Position numbers and translations under genes: made by a program | Shown: one piece after another, positions 26,987 to 35,648 of the stretch | Numbering within the stretch: the first letter of the stretch is position 1 | Layout of the letters: each line of letters begins with the position of its first letter | The notes under the pieces: model-generated | Database searches by the model: none | What the model was told of the DNA's origin: nothing | What the model saw: the letters and a program-made list of their open reading frames with translations, nothing else | NCBI GenBank assembly: GCA_035629075.1 | Contig: DASPIK010000104.1 | Location: forward strand, 1 to 64,000 | DNA length: 64,000 bases | Direction: 5' to 3' | From: JAEZPW01 sp035629075 | Lineage (GTDB): Bacteria; Acidobacteriota; Terriglobia; Terriglobales; Acidobacteriaceae

Positions 26987-28558
26987 TTAAAACTCCACCC
27001 AGGGTTCGGCGGCCGACTGACGCACCCGCCGGATCGCCTCCGGCAATGCCGTAATCAGGTCCCCAGCAATCATGGATTGTTCGCCCATGCGCTCGCGCGC
27101 CACGTCTCCAGCGAGTCCGTGCAGGTAAACAGCAGCGATCACAGCGCCAGCCACGTCATCTCGATTCTGCGCAATGAGACCGGCCACCATTCCCGTGAGC
27201 ACGTCTCCAGTGCCTCCGGTTGCCATACCAGGGTTTCCGGTTGGGTTGACCCAAACCGTTCCATCCGGCAGAGCAACCAGCGATCGATGCCCTTTCAGCA
27301 CAACGATGCACTTGCGTTCACGTGCGAAGTCGCGTGCAACTTGCAACCTGTTCGACTGAACGTCTTTTGTGCTCTGCCCCGTGAGCCGGGCCATCTCGCC
27401 TGGGTGCGGAGTCAGGATCAGCGGTCGCAAGCTACCGTCTAAAAAATGGGCAGCGCCTTCGAATGCGTTCAAACCATCCGCGTCGATCACCGTTGGCTTG
27501 TCACAGCGAGCAACAGCAGCGAGCACGAACTGTTCGGTATCGGCATGTCGTGAGATGCCGGGGCCGATGGCGACAACATCCTTGCCGCTGATGACCCTGT
27601 CGAGTCGCCCGTATTCCAGAGCACTGAGCGCGATGCTGCCGGCATCCGTTTCTTCCAACGGCTCAGTCATCAGTTCGAAACCATAGCCTGCCACCGTGGG
27701 TAATGCCGACTTGGGGGTCGCAACCGTTGACAGCCCCGCGCCAACTCGGAGAGCCGATATCCCGGCCATCGCTGCCGCTCCGGCCTTCCCCACCGAACCC
27801 CCGATCAGTAAGGCATGTCCGTAAATGCCTTTGTGCCCGTCCGGCGTCCGAGGCGCAAAGAATGCAGCGAAATCTCTTCGCGTGGTCAGATTCAGCCGAA
27901 GCTCAGATACGACTGCCTGATCGGGCGAACCGATCGGTGCGCAAACCGTTGGGCCTGTCGTTAGCAACCCGAACACGTGGGCAGGGCGCGGCGCAGTGAA
28001 AGTAACGATCACGTCCGATCGCGCGATAACACCGTTCTGGCGCAACACGGTTGAGTCCGACCCTGCACCCGACGGAATATCTATCGAAATTACCGGCGCT
28101 GTAACTCGGTTAATGGCATTGATTGCCTCACCGTACAGACCTGCGACTGGCGGACGAAACCCTGTGCCCAGAATTGCGTCAATGATGACGTCGCCGCGCT
28201 CCAGCATGGGCATAAGTTCGCGGTCCAATTCTTCTGCAGATGTGACACTCACGAACGGCAGCGCCATCCGGTCCAACATGGCCGCGGCATCACCACGAAT
28301 CTCTTCCGCCTTCGCCAGCAGGACAACGCCGACGCCCTTCCCTGCCTCTTTCAGCTTGCGAGCAGCAACGAAGCCATCGCCCCCGTTGTTGCCCTTTCCA
28401 CAGACCACGACAAAATCCTGCGCGTGAGGAAACCGCCGCATGGCGACATCGGCGACCGCTGAACCCGCGTTCTCCATGAGCGTCAGTGATGGCACGCCGA
28501 AACGCTCGCTGGTAGCGCGATCAATCGCGCGCATCTCCTCCGTGCTCGTGATCTTCAT
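26987..28558 (-). CDS. nnr: Bifunctional NAD(P)H-hydrate epimerase/dehydratase
   Basis: This 523-residue enzyme repairs hydrated NAD(P)H. The N-terminal YjeF_N epimerase domain (~1-215) shows VVCGKGNNGGDGFVAAR. The C-terminal ribokinase-like ADP/ATP-dependent dehydratase domain (~225-510) shows LTPHPGEMARL and the catalytic GTGDVLTGM. Both halves look intact. It lies between the K+ channel gene (2 bases) and tsaE (5 bases), so the three are one operon. Confidence 0.96.
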   Translation of the reverse strand: MKITSTEEMRAIDRATSERFGVPSLTLMENAGSAVADVAMRRFPHAQDFVVVCGKGNNGGDGFVAARKLKEAGKGVGVVLLAKAEEIRGDAAAMLDRMALPFVSVTSAEELDRELMPMLERGDVIIDAILGTGFRPPVAGLYGEAINAINRVTAPVISIDIPSGAGSDSTVLRQNGVIARSDVIVTFTAPRPAHVFGLLTTGPTVCAPIGSPDQAVVSELRLNLTTRRDFAAFFAPRTPDGHKGIYGHALLIGGSVGKAGAAAMAGISALRVGAGLSTVATPKSALPTVAGYGFELMTEPLEETDAGSIALSALEYGRLDRVISGKDVVAIGPGISRHADTEQFVLAAVARCDKPTVIDADGLNAFEGAAHFLDGSLRPLILTPHPGEMARLTGQSTKDVQSNRLQVARDFARERKCIVVLKGHRSLVALPDGTVWVNPTGNPGMATGGTGDVLTGMVAGLIAQNRDDVAGAVIAAVYLHGLAGDVARERMGEQSMIAGDLITALPEAIRRVRQSAAEPWVEF

Positions 28559-28560
28559 GG

Positions 28561-29580
28561 TTATCTGCGGCTCGTCCTGGCCGACTCGTCATGTGCGGTT
28601 TCTTCGAGCCTTCTAAGGCCGGAGGGATCACCCATGGCGATCAACACGTCCCCCGCTTCCATGAGGTCATCGCGTGAAGGGCCGACCCGCATCTCATCTC
28701 CGCGCTTGATAGCAAGCACGATCACGCCCATGTCGTGACGTATGTGCGACTCGGCGAGCGACTGCCCGACAAACCTCGATCCGGCAGCGATAGCGATCTG
28801 TGCGATCTCAAGATCCATGCCGAGATGAACCGTGGCGCTGTCCAGAAAGTCGAGGACGTGCGGGCGAAGAAATGCCTGCGCGATGCGATGCCCTGCGAAA
28901 TGATATGGAGAGATGACCGAGTCGGCACCTGCTGTTTTGAGGTGCTTTTCGGCATCTTCCTCGCTCGCTCGAGCAATGATTTTCAGCTTGGGATTCAGTC
29001 CTCGTGCGGTCAGCACGATATAGATGTTTGTAGCATCCGTCGTCGTGGCCGCAACAAGTCCCGCAGCCTTCTGCACCTGCACTTTCCGCAGTGTTGTTTC
29101 CTGCGTTCCATCACCAATCAACGTCAGCCAGCCCTCGGCGACGTACTTGGCAATCTTGGCCTCATTCGTGTCCACCACGACAAATGGTACAGACTTGCGA
29201 TTCAGTTCCTTTGCCACACTGCGGCCAACGCGTCCGGCCCCGCATATGATGTAGTGCCCGCTTAGCCGCTCGATTTCTCGTTCCATCCTGCGCCTTCCGA
29301 ACAGATCACGGAGTTCGAATTCTACCAAAGCCTGCGTGAGGGTCCCGATCCCCAAAAACACTAACGAAACCCCCGAGATGATCAGGAACACATTGAACAC
29401 TCGTCCGGAAGGGGACAGGGGATGGGTTTCCTGATAACCGATCGTGGTGAACGTCGTTAAAGTCATGTAGAAGCCGTCGAACCACGACCAGCCTTCGATG
29501 ACGTGAAAGCCCGTCGTGCCGACGCCCAAAAACACCAGCAACGCCAACCCGATCAGTCTGAGATTACGGTAGCCTTTCAT
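28561..29580 (-). CDS. Potassium channel protein with RCK (TrkA) domains
   Basis: This 339-residue protein has two membrane helices (residues ~7-25 and ~63-85) around a pore loop with the selectivity-filter sequence TTIGYQE (45-51). A TrkA-N Rossmann domain (~107-225; YIICGAGRVGRSVAKEL) and a TrkA-C domain (~245-330) follow. It should form a ligand-gated K+ channel of the MthK type, gated by NAD(H), nucleotides or ions bound to the RCK domain. The filter has Gln where GYGD channels have Gly. It is the first gene of the operon with nnr and tsaE. Confidence 0.9.
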   Translation of the reverse strand: MKGYRNLRLIGLALLVFLGVGTTGFHVIEGWSWFDGFYMTLTTFTTIGYQETHPLSPSGRVFNVFLIISGVSLVFLGIGTLTQALVEFELRDLFGRRRMEREIERLSGHYIICGAGRVGRSVAKELNRKSVPFVVVDTNEAKIAKYVAEGWLTLIGDGTQETTLRKVQVQKAAGLVAATTTDATNIYIVLTARGLNPKLKIIARASEEDAEKHLKTAGADSVISPYHFAGHRIAQAFLRPHVLDFLDSATVHLGMDLEIAQIAIAAGSRFVGQSLAESHIRHDMGVIVLAIKRGDEMRVGPSRDDLMEAGDVLIAMGDPSGLRRLEETAHDESARTSRR

Positions 29581-29640
29581 CGCCGCGATTGTAGATCAAA
29601 ACTCCTGACTCGAAGACAAAGGAATCACATTCCTAACGAC

Positions 29641-29666
29641 AAAAGCCCTCCGGCACACCGGAGGGC
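29641..29666 (-). terminator. Rho-independent terminator after the serine hydrolase
   Basis: GCCCTCCGG (29645-29653) and CCGGAGGGC (29658-29666) form a 9-bp stem with a 4-base loop, and TTTTG follows on the minus strand, 18 bases past the stop. Confidence 0.85.
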
Positions 29667-29683
29667 CAGAAGAAATGGTTTGA

Positions 29684-31012
29684 CTACTCGATGCGAACGC
29701 ACTTCATCTCAGCGCCGTTCTGGTACAACATGGCGTGAGTCACCTTGCCGTCTTGCCCAGAAACAAATTCCAGGTCCGCTTTAACTATTTTCAGGAAGAA
29801 CCGGGTGTCGGTTTCTGCGAATATGGGCAATTTCACCTGCCCAGTAGCCTGTGTCATCAGTTGGTCGCCTTCGAGAGTCACTGCAAGCACAAAGCCCGGC
29901 TGAATCTCGTACTTTCCTACGTAGCGCTGCAGAGTGGTTGCCGACAGCTTCACTTCCTTTCGATCAATGGGCAGCACCACAGCCTTGCCGCGCGCCACCT
30001 TGGCAACATACTCCCCCACTTCGTGCGCAGGTCCATTCAGGTTCGAGAGCACCACGACCGTCAACTTTTCCTGCGGAAAGTAACGCAGATCGGTGTTAAA
30101 CCCTTCGATGCCGCCGCCGTGAGAGACTTCAGAGCCGCCATCGTGGATCCAGACTCCGTAGCCATAGCCACCCTTGAACGGAGTTGTCATTTGCTTCAAG
30201 GAAGCCGCGGAAATCACCTTGCCGCCGAATAGGCCCTCCTCCCATTTGACCAGGTCGCGAGTGGTGGAATACAGTCCGCCAGCGGCAAAAGGCACTGTCA
30301 TGTTTACGTACTCGGCAATCGCAAGGCCTGTGTTTGTAGGCACGTATCCTATCGCGCGATGTGGAAGGATGGCCGTATTGGAATCGTACCCGGTTTCGGC
30401 CATGCCAAGCGGCTTGAAAATGTTCTCCTGCAGGAAATCTGCGTACGCCTTGCCCGACACTTTCTCCACCACGTAGCCGAGAAGTATGTAGCCGGAGTTG
30501 CAGTACTTGTATCTCTCTCCGGGTTGAAACTCGAGCGGCTTGTCCCAGAACACCTTCATGGTCTTCTCGGGCGTGGTTGCTGAAAACTTTAGGAGGGCGT
30601 ATTCAGGGCCATCCGTAAAGTTCGGAATTCCCGAGGTGTGTGTAAGCAGATGATGCAACGTAACGCCGTCCCACGCGGCCGGAGCGTCTGGAAGATACTT
30701 CTTGATCGGGTCGTTCACATTCAACTGGCCGCGTTCCTGCAGCAGCAGAATGGACACTGCGGTGAACTGCTTCGTGATGGAACCCAACCGGAACTTCGTG
30801 TCGGGTGCGAACGGCGTTTGCCACTCGAGATTGGCGTAACCGTAGCTCTTATCGAAAACGACGTCACCGCCGCGAGCCACCAGGGCCGACCCCATAAATT
30901 GTTTCGTTTCGAAGTAGTACTTTGCTATCTCGTCCATTCGCGCTGTGTTTTGTGCGAAGGCGGGCAGGCAGGTGATGAGAATCGCGATAAGGGTGCTGAA
31001 CCGCTTTAGCAT
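29684..31012 (-). CDS. Exported serine hydrolase, beta-lactamase class C fold
   Basis: This 442-residue protein has a signal peptide (cleavage after PAFAQ) and the serine beta-lactamase/DD-peptidase fold. The nucleophile is in SITK (Ser78, Lys81), the second motif is YCN (in RYKYCNSGY), and HGG replaces KTG. A C-terminal DUF3471-like domain (~335-440) follows. Such proteins are usually periplasmic peptidases or esterases, and the substrate cannot be told from sequence. Its own terminator follows, so it appears to be monocistronic. Confidence 0.85.
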   Translation of the reverse strand: MLKRFSTLIAILITCLPAFAQNTARMDEIAKYYFETKQFMGSALVARGGDVVFDKSYGYANLEWQTPFAPDTKFRLGSITKQFTAVSILLLQERGQLNVNDPIKKYLPDAPAAWDGVTLHHLLTHTSGIPNFTDGPEYALLKFSATTPEKTMKVFWDKPLEFQPGERYKYCNSGYILLGYVVEKVSGKAYADFLQENIFKPLGMAETGYDSNTAILPHRAIGYVPTNTGLAIAEYVNMTVPFAAGGLYSTTRDLVKWEEGLFGGKVISAASLKQMTTPFKGGYGYGVWIHDGGSEVSHGGGIEGFNTDLRYFPQEKLTVVVLSNLNGPAHEVGEYVAKVARGKAVVLPIDRKEVKLSATTLQRYVGKYEIQPGFVLAVTLEGDQLMTQATGQVKLPIFAETDTRFFLKIVKADLEFVSGQDGKVTHAMLYQNGAEMKCVRIE

Positions 31013-31097
31013 GATTATGTCTCCGCTACTTACACCTGTTCTACGCAGAGTCTGGTTTCAGAGTTCCTGAATTGTTCCTGAATTGTACACGCGCAGC

Positions 31098-31127
31098 AAA
31101 AAAGCCCTCCAAATGTTCGGAGGGCTT
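31098..31127 (-). terminator. Rho-independent terminator after the APC permease
   Basis: AAGCCCTCC (31102-31110) and GGAGGGCTT (31119-31127) form a 9-bp stem with an 8-base loop, followed by TTTT on the minus strand, 22 bases past the permease stop. Confidence 0.85.
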
Positions 31128-31148
31128 CAGTGCTCGACTTTGACGCTA

Positions 31149-32741
31149 TCAGTCGCCTACGGGTGTTTTGGCAGGAGAAGTAGGCTTGCCGCCCAAGGCC
31201 GCCTGAACTCGACTGTGAGTACGGCCATACAGCAGATATATGACTAGTCCCAGCGCAAGCCAGATGAGCAACCGCTCCCAGGTAACCCACGGCAGACTGA
31301 ACATCAGATAGAGCGAGACAAGCATGCCCATGATGGGCACGAACGGAACCCACGGTGTCTTGAACGGCCTGTGAAGCTCCGGCCTCTTCCTACGCAGAAT
31401 CCAGACGCCACCTGAAACGATGACGAAAGCCAGCAACGTTCCGATGCTCACAAGATGGCTCAGGTCGCTGATCGGCAGCAGTGCCGGCAGAAAAGCGACG
31501 CACAGTCCCACGATGATTGTCGAAATCCAAGGTGTGCGGAACCGCGGGTGAATCGCGCCTGCCCACTTCCAGAGCAGTCCGTCGCGGGACATTGAATAGA
31601 AGACGCGAGACTGGCCGAGCAACATGACCAGCATCACCGTGAATAGCCCAAAAATCGCTCCGCCCTTGACGAGAACACTACTCAACTTTATGACGTGATC
31701 GCCAAGCGTGATGGTCCAGCCAATATTTGTCGCGTCAATTCCCACTGCGACCGGGTCCGGAACATTCAACTGGCGATAATTGACCACGGCGGTCAGCAGA
31801 CCAGATACAAGGATGTACAGGATGGTGCAGATCACCAGCGAACCCAGGATGCCAATGGGCATGTCGCGTTGCGGGTTCTTGGCTTCCTGCGCAGCCGTAG
31901 AAACGGCGTCGAAACCGATATAAGCGAAAAACACCACCGCCGCGCCGGTTGCGATTCCCGATAACCCGAAGCTGCCATATTCGCCGGTATTTGTCGGGAT
32001 GAAATCTTTCCAATTCATCGCGGCAATTTCGGGATGCCTGGCCACGAAGATACCCGCTATCGCTATGAAGATGAGTACGATCGCGAGTTTCACAATGACG
32101 ATTAACGAATTCAGGTTGGCAGATTCCTTAATCCCGACCACCAAAACTGCCGTGACAACCAGAACAATCAGGAACGCCACCAGGTTGAAGACACCGGTTG
32201 CTTGTGGCAGAGCGTCGGGGCTGATTCCAGCAGGCAGGCTGGATAACGCCATCCACCTCTCGTTGTAGAAGACCAGCTTGGCTCCAGGCACGGCCGTGAA
32301 CTGTGGCGGGATATAAATTCCGAGGTCCTGCAGGAGACTGACGAAGTAGCCGCTCCAACCCGACGCGACCGTCGCCGCGCCAAGCGCGTATTCAAGAACC
32401 AGATCCCAACCGATGATCCACGCAAAAATTTCGCCCAGCGTTGCGTAACCGTAGGTGTATGCCGATCCGGCGATTGGGATGAGCGATGCGAATTCGGCGT
32501 AGCACAGTCCTGCAAACGCACAAGCAACGCCGGCAAGAACGAAGGACAGCATGATCGCTGGGCCAGCGTGCTCGGCAGCGGCCTGTCCGGTCAGCACAAA
32601 AATGCCGGCTCCAATAATCGCGCCGATGCCCAACGTAATCAGGTTCAAGGGTCCCAACGCACGCCTTAAGGTGTGTTCACCTGTCTCACTCGCCTCGTTC
32701 AACAGCAGGTCGAGCGGCTTGGTCGCGAACAGGTTAGCCAT
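31149..32741 (-). CDS. APC-superfamily amino-acid permease (YfnA/CAT-like)
   Basis: This 530-residue inner-membrane transporter has about 12-14 helices. The first helix carries the unwound glycine motif GIGAIIGAGIFVLTG (residues ~36-50), which binds the substrate backbone in APC transporters, and FFAYIGFDAVSTAAQE marks helix 6. Length and pattern match the cationic amino acid transporter (CAT/YfnA) branch. A second APC gene lies 67 bases upstream on the same strand. The amino acid carried is not known. Confidence 0.9.
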   Translation of the reverse strand: MANLFATKPLDLLLNEASETGEHTLRRALGPLNLITLGIGAIIGAGIFVLTGQAAAEHAGPAIMLSFVLAGVACAFAGLCYAEFASLIPIAGSAYTYGYATLGEIFAWIIGWDLVLEYALGAATVASGWSGYFVSLLQDLGIYIPPQFTAVPGAKLVFYNERWMALSSLPAGISPDALPQATGVFNLVAFLIVLVVTAVLVVGIKESANLNSLIVIVKLAIVLIFIAIAGIFVARHPEIAAMNWKDFIPTNTGEYGSFGLSGIATGAAVVFFAYIGFDAVSTAAQEAKNPQRDMPIGILGSLVICTILYILVSGLLTAVVNYRQLNVPDPVAVGIDATNIGWTITLGDHVIKLSSVLVKGGAIFGLFTVMLVMLLGQSRVFYSMSRDGLLWKWAGAIHPRFRTPWISTIIVGLCVAFLPALLPISDLSHLVSIGTLLAFVIVSGGVWILRRKRPELHRPFKTPWVPFVPIMGMLVSLYLMFSLPWVTWERLLIWLALGLVIYLLYGRTHSRVQAALGGKPTSPAKTPVGD

Positions 32742-32808
32742 GAGATTCGTTTCTCCTTAAGTTCCACACTTCCTACGACCAGCATTGCGACGGCAGAATT
32801 CTGCGATG

Positions 32809-34365
32809 CTAAGCCCCTTGCGTAGCGGGATTTCGCCGACGCCAAATGAAATAAACCGGGATTCCCAACAAAACAATCAGCAAACCCGGCCACGTATACT
32901 GGGGCTTATAGCGCAATAATACGACATCTATATAGACCGCCATAGCGATATAAATCGCGGGCAAGAACGGATACCCAATCGCTCGGTACGGTCTTTCCGC
33001 CTTTGGTCTCTTCGACCTGAGCACGAACAGCCCCAGAATGGTCAACACGTAAAACACAAGCACCGCGAAGATGATGTAGTCGAGCAACTGCCCGTACGAT
33101 CCCGACAGGCACAAAATGCTGCACCAGACAGCCTGTACCCCCAGCGACACCACCGGAGTTTTGTACTTCGGATGCAACCTGGAAACGCTGCGGAAAAACA
33201 AGCCATCTTTGGCCATCGCGTAGTACACCCGCGCTCCCGCAAGAATCAGGCCGTTATTGCATCCGAACGTCGAGATCAGAATGGCGATCGCCATCGCCGC
33301 TCCGCCCGCGGCTCCGAACATCGACTGCATCACCGCCGTACCTACCCGGTCCTCCGCCGCGTACTTGATGCCTCGAGCCACCTCGGTCGTGCCCTGCGGG
33401 TCACCGTTCATCGGCAGCGCCATCAGGTAAATGAAATTGCAGAGCACGTACATCAGGATTACGAAGCCGGTTCCCATAGCCAATGCCAACGGAAGGTTTC
33501 GGCTGGGGTTCTTCACCTCTCCGGCGGTGAACGTCACGTTATTCCATGCATCGGACGAAAAAAGCGATCCAACCTGCGCGACGGCAACAATGGTCAGCGT
33601 ACCGACAAAAGCCATTGGCCCGCCCACGCCAACCTGCACGGGATGCCACGCGTTCCAGGCGTTTTGCCAGAAGTTCTGCCACGCAGGTCCGAAGTTTGCG
33701 GCGATAGCGTCGGCATTTCGCCCTATCGTGACGCCAACAATGATCAGTCCGAAAAGCGCAGCAGCCTTCGTGAACGTAAAAATGTTCTGAACGATTGCAC
33801 CCGTCCTCACTCCAAACACGTTGACTACCGTGAGTACCACGATTGACAGAATCGCGATCAGGTTTTGCGTATTCAATCCGACGTCCATGTTCCCGAGGAC
33901 CATGGGGCCAACCGGGATTGGGGGTACCCGTCCGATATGCCATATCCAGTTCGTCGCGGAGATGCTCGGTAAGAAAAAGCCGAGGAACTTACCGAAAGCG
34001 ACCCCAACGGCAGCGATCGTTCCCGTTTGAATCACCAGGAAGAGCGTCCAACCGTAGAGAAAGCCCCAAAGTGGTCCGAGCGATTCGCGGAGATAGACGT
34101 ACTGCCCACCTGCACGGGGCATCATCGCGGCAAGTTCACCGTAGGCCAGTGCGCCCGTGATGGTCATAAACCCTGTCACGAGCCAGGCGGTGATCAGGAG
34201 AGCAGGCGAGTCAACCAGGCGCGCGATATCGGCTGAGACAATGAATATGCCGGAGCCAATCATTGAGCCCATCACGAGGGTTGTCGCGCTTGTTAAGCCA
34301 AGTCCCTTTACGAGTTCCTGGTCCTGGCTGCCAGACGCAGGCGTTTGCAATGTTCTGGTGCTCAC
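32809..34365 (-). CDS. APC-superfamily amino-acid permease
   Basis: This 518-residue permease has about 12 helices and the glycine motif SMIGSGIFIVSAD in helix 1 (residues ~33-45). It is only distantly similar to the adjacent permease, resembling more the L-type/AAT exchanger branch. Helix 6 has SSDAWNNVTFTAGEVKNP. It is probably cotranscribed with the downstream permease gene, giving two different substrate ranges. Substrates are unknown. Confidence 0.88.
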   Translation of the reverse strand: MSTRTLQTPASGSQDQELVKGLGLTSATTLVMGSMIGSGIFIVSADIARLVDSPALLITAWLVTGFMTITGALAYGELAAMMPRAGGQYVYLRESLGPLWGFLYGWTLFLVIQTGTIAAVGVAFGKFLGFFLPSISATNWIWHIGRVPPIPVGPMVLGNMDVGLNTQNLIAILSIVVLTVVNVFGVRTGAIVQNIFTFTKAAALFGLIIVGVTIGRNADAIAANFGPAWQNFWQNAWNAWHPVQVGVGGPMAFVGTLTIVAVAQVGSLFSSDAWNNVTFTAGEVKNPSRNLPLALAMGTGFVILMYVLCNFIYLMALPMNGDPQGTTEVARGIKYAAEDRVGTAVMQSMFGAAGGAAMAIAILISTFGCNNGLILAGARVYYAMAKDGLFFRSVSRLHPKYKTPVVSLGVQAVWCSILCLSGSYGQLLDYIIFAVLVFYVLTILGLFVLRSKRPKAERPYRAIGYPFLPAIYIAMAVYIDVVLLRYKPQYTWPGLLIVLLGIPVYFIWRRRNPATQGA

Positions 34366-34398
34366 GTTGCTCCTTCCACTACCGTTCTCCCCACTGCT

Positions 34399-34426
34399 AC
34401 CACCCTGAGCGAAGCGAAGGGCCCAC
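34399..34426. repeat. Degenerate CCTGAGCGAAG-type interspersed repeat
   Basis: The stretch CCACCCTGAGCGAAGCGAAG followed by GGCCCACC resembles a short intergenic repeat that I associate with acidobacterial genomes. It lies in the 190-base gap between the APC permease and thiE. A longer relative is at 54257-54332. Confidence 0.45.
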
Positions 34427-34555
34427 CGTCATTCGAGGCGAAGTAAAGCTACATGGCTGTATTTCGCGGCATGTAAGCCGCACGCCATCGAGGTTGAATG
34501 AATTTACATCAGGAGCACAGTTTTAGGAATGGTCGTCGAGAAGAATGTGGCGGTG

Positions 34556-35197
34556 TCACCGAGCCAGCAATCGAAGGTACTCTTCTGCCGCCGTACGACC
34601 ATCTTGGAATAGGTCGGAGATCACGGCGATTGAATCCGCCCCTGCATCAATCACCTCGCGACAGTTCGTCCGCGTGATGCCCCCGATTGCCACCAGCGGT
34701 TTAGCAGTCAGTTGCCGAGCAGTGCGCACGCCTTTCAACCCAATCACCGGATCAGGATTGGCCTTGCTTGAGGTCGCAAAAACTGGACCAACGGCTATGT
34801 AGTCGACCGGCATTGCATCTGCTTCGAGCACTTGTTGCGGATTGTGAGTTGAGTAGCCGACAATCGCCTTGTCACCCACAACGTGGCGTACGTCGACCGG
34901 AGCAAGGTCGTCCTGCCCGACGTGAACGCCGTCGAAACCCGCCGCGAGACAGAGGTCCGCACGATCATTCATGACGAGACGAACACGTTCGCCCAACGCC
35001 CGCCGCAACTCGCGAACATGGCTCAGGATCTCGCGACTAGACAGTTCTTTCGCTCGGTACTGCATCAGGGTCACGCCAGCCGTCGCGAGTTCCAGAGCGT
35101 AATCGACCAGTGCCTTCGTCCGGTCGTTCGAACCAGCAAAACAGCCCGCGTCGATGATGGCGTAAAGATGTGGTAGTTGAATTGGTCTGCGGTCCAT
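34556..35197 (-). CDS. thiE: Thiamine-phosphate synthase
   Basis: ThiE joins the pyrimidine and thiazole phosphates to make thiamine phosphate. The ~213-residue TIM barrel has LMQYRAKE, the phosphate-site segment VRLVMNDRADLCLAAG, GVHVGQDDL, IVGYSTHN, and the family loop DYIAVGPVFATSSK. The ATG at 35197 is preferred because conserved sequence (LPHLYAIID) follows shortly and it starts 5 bases after the upstream stop. No other thiamine gene and no TPP riboswitch was seen nearby. Confidence 0.93.
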   Translation of the reverse strand: MDRRPIQLPHLYAIIDAGCFAGSNDRTKALVDYALELATAGVTLMQYRAKELSSREILSHVRELRRALGERVRLVMNDRADLCLAAGFDGVHVGQDDLAPVDVRHVVGDKAIVGYSTHNPQQVLEADAMPVDYIAVGPVFATSSKANPDPVIGLKGVRTARQLTAKPLVAIGGITRTNCREVIDAGADSIAVISDLFQDGRTAAEEYLRLLAR

Positions 35198-35201
35198 GTG
35201 G

Positions 35202-35608
35202 TCACACGCCAATCGGCATGTCAATCCTGATACTCGCGCTTCGTTTTGCCTTCGGTGATACGACCACCACCCCTGCTACAGATTGAAAGCCGTCCTTCGT
35301 CGCGTTGAACTTATATGTCCCAGGTGAAAGGCCAACCGCTCTAAAGCGACCCTTCTTATCGGTCAGTTTGGAGGTCAAAACATCCGAATCGTCAGGGCCA
35401 CGAAACTCGACCAGGACACCCTCAAGAGATCCGTAGTCCTTCATCCTGACCACGCCAGTCGCCTCTCTGACCACAAAGGGCTTTTCCAGCTCGACGATGA
35501 TGTGCTCGATAGAAGACTTGGTGAAACCCTTATAGGGGCCTTCCTCGAAGCGGCGCTGAGCTAAAGGGCAACGAGCATGAAAGCGAGCACAAGAGCGTTC
35601 GCTGCCAT
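35202..35608 (-). pseudogene. Small exported carboxypeptidase-regulatory-like protein, apparently frameshifted
   Basis: The C-terminal ~90 residues look like a small beta-sandwich of the carboxypeptidase-regulatory/SpaA type (LTDKKGRFRAVGLSPGTYKF). In-frame coding-like sequence runs further upstream (RRFEEGPYKGFTKSSIEHII) but has no start codon. In another frame an ATG at 35608 opens a signal-peptide-like MAANALVLAFMLVAL that ends at a TAG (35561-35563). Joining the two frames at about 35563 gives a normal secreted protein, so a one-base loss is likely. The alternative is a short protein from GTG 35474 without a signal peptide. Confidence 0.6.
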
Positions 35609-35648
35609 CGCCCTGATCTGTCTAGCTCGGTCCACGAGGCGGATTCTA

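Noticed and set aside
35555..35570. Programmed frameshift signal at the TAG (CTT TAG C, recalling the RF2 site CTT TGA C)
   Set aside because: The RF2 site shifts +1, but joining the two frames here needs -1, and no in-frame slippery heptamer is present. A plain indel is more likely.
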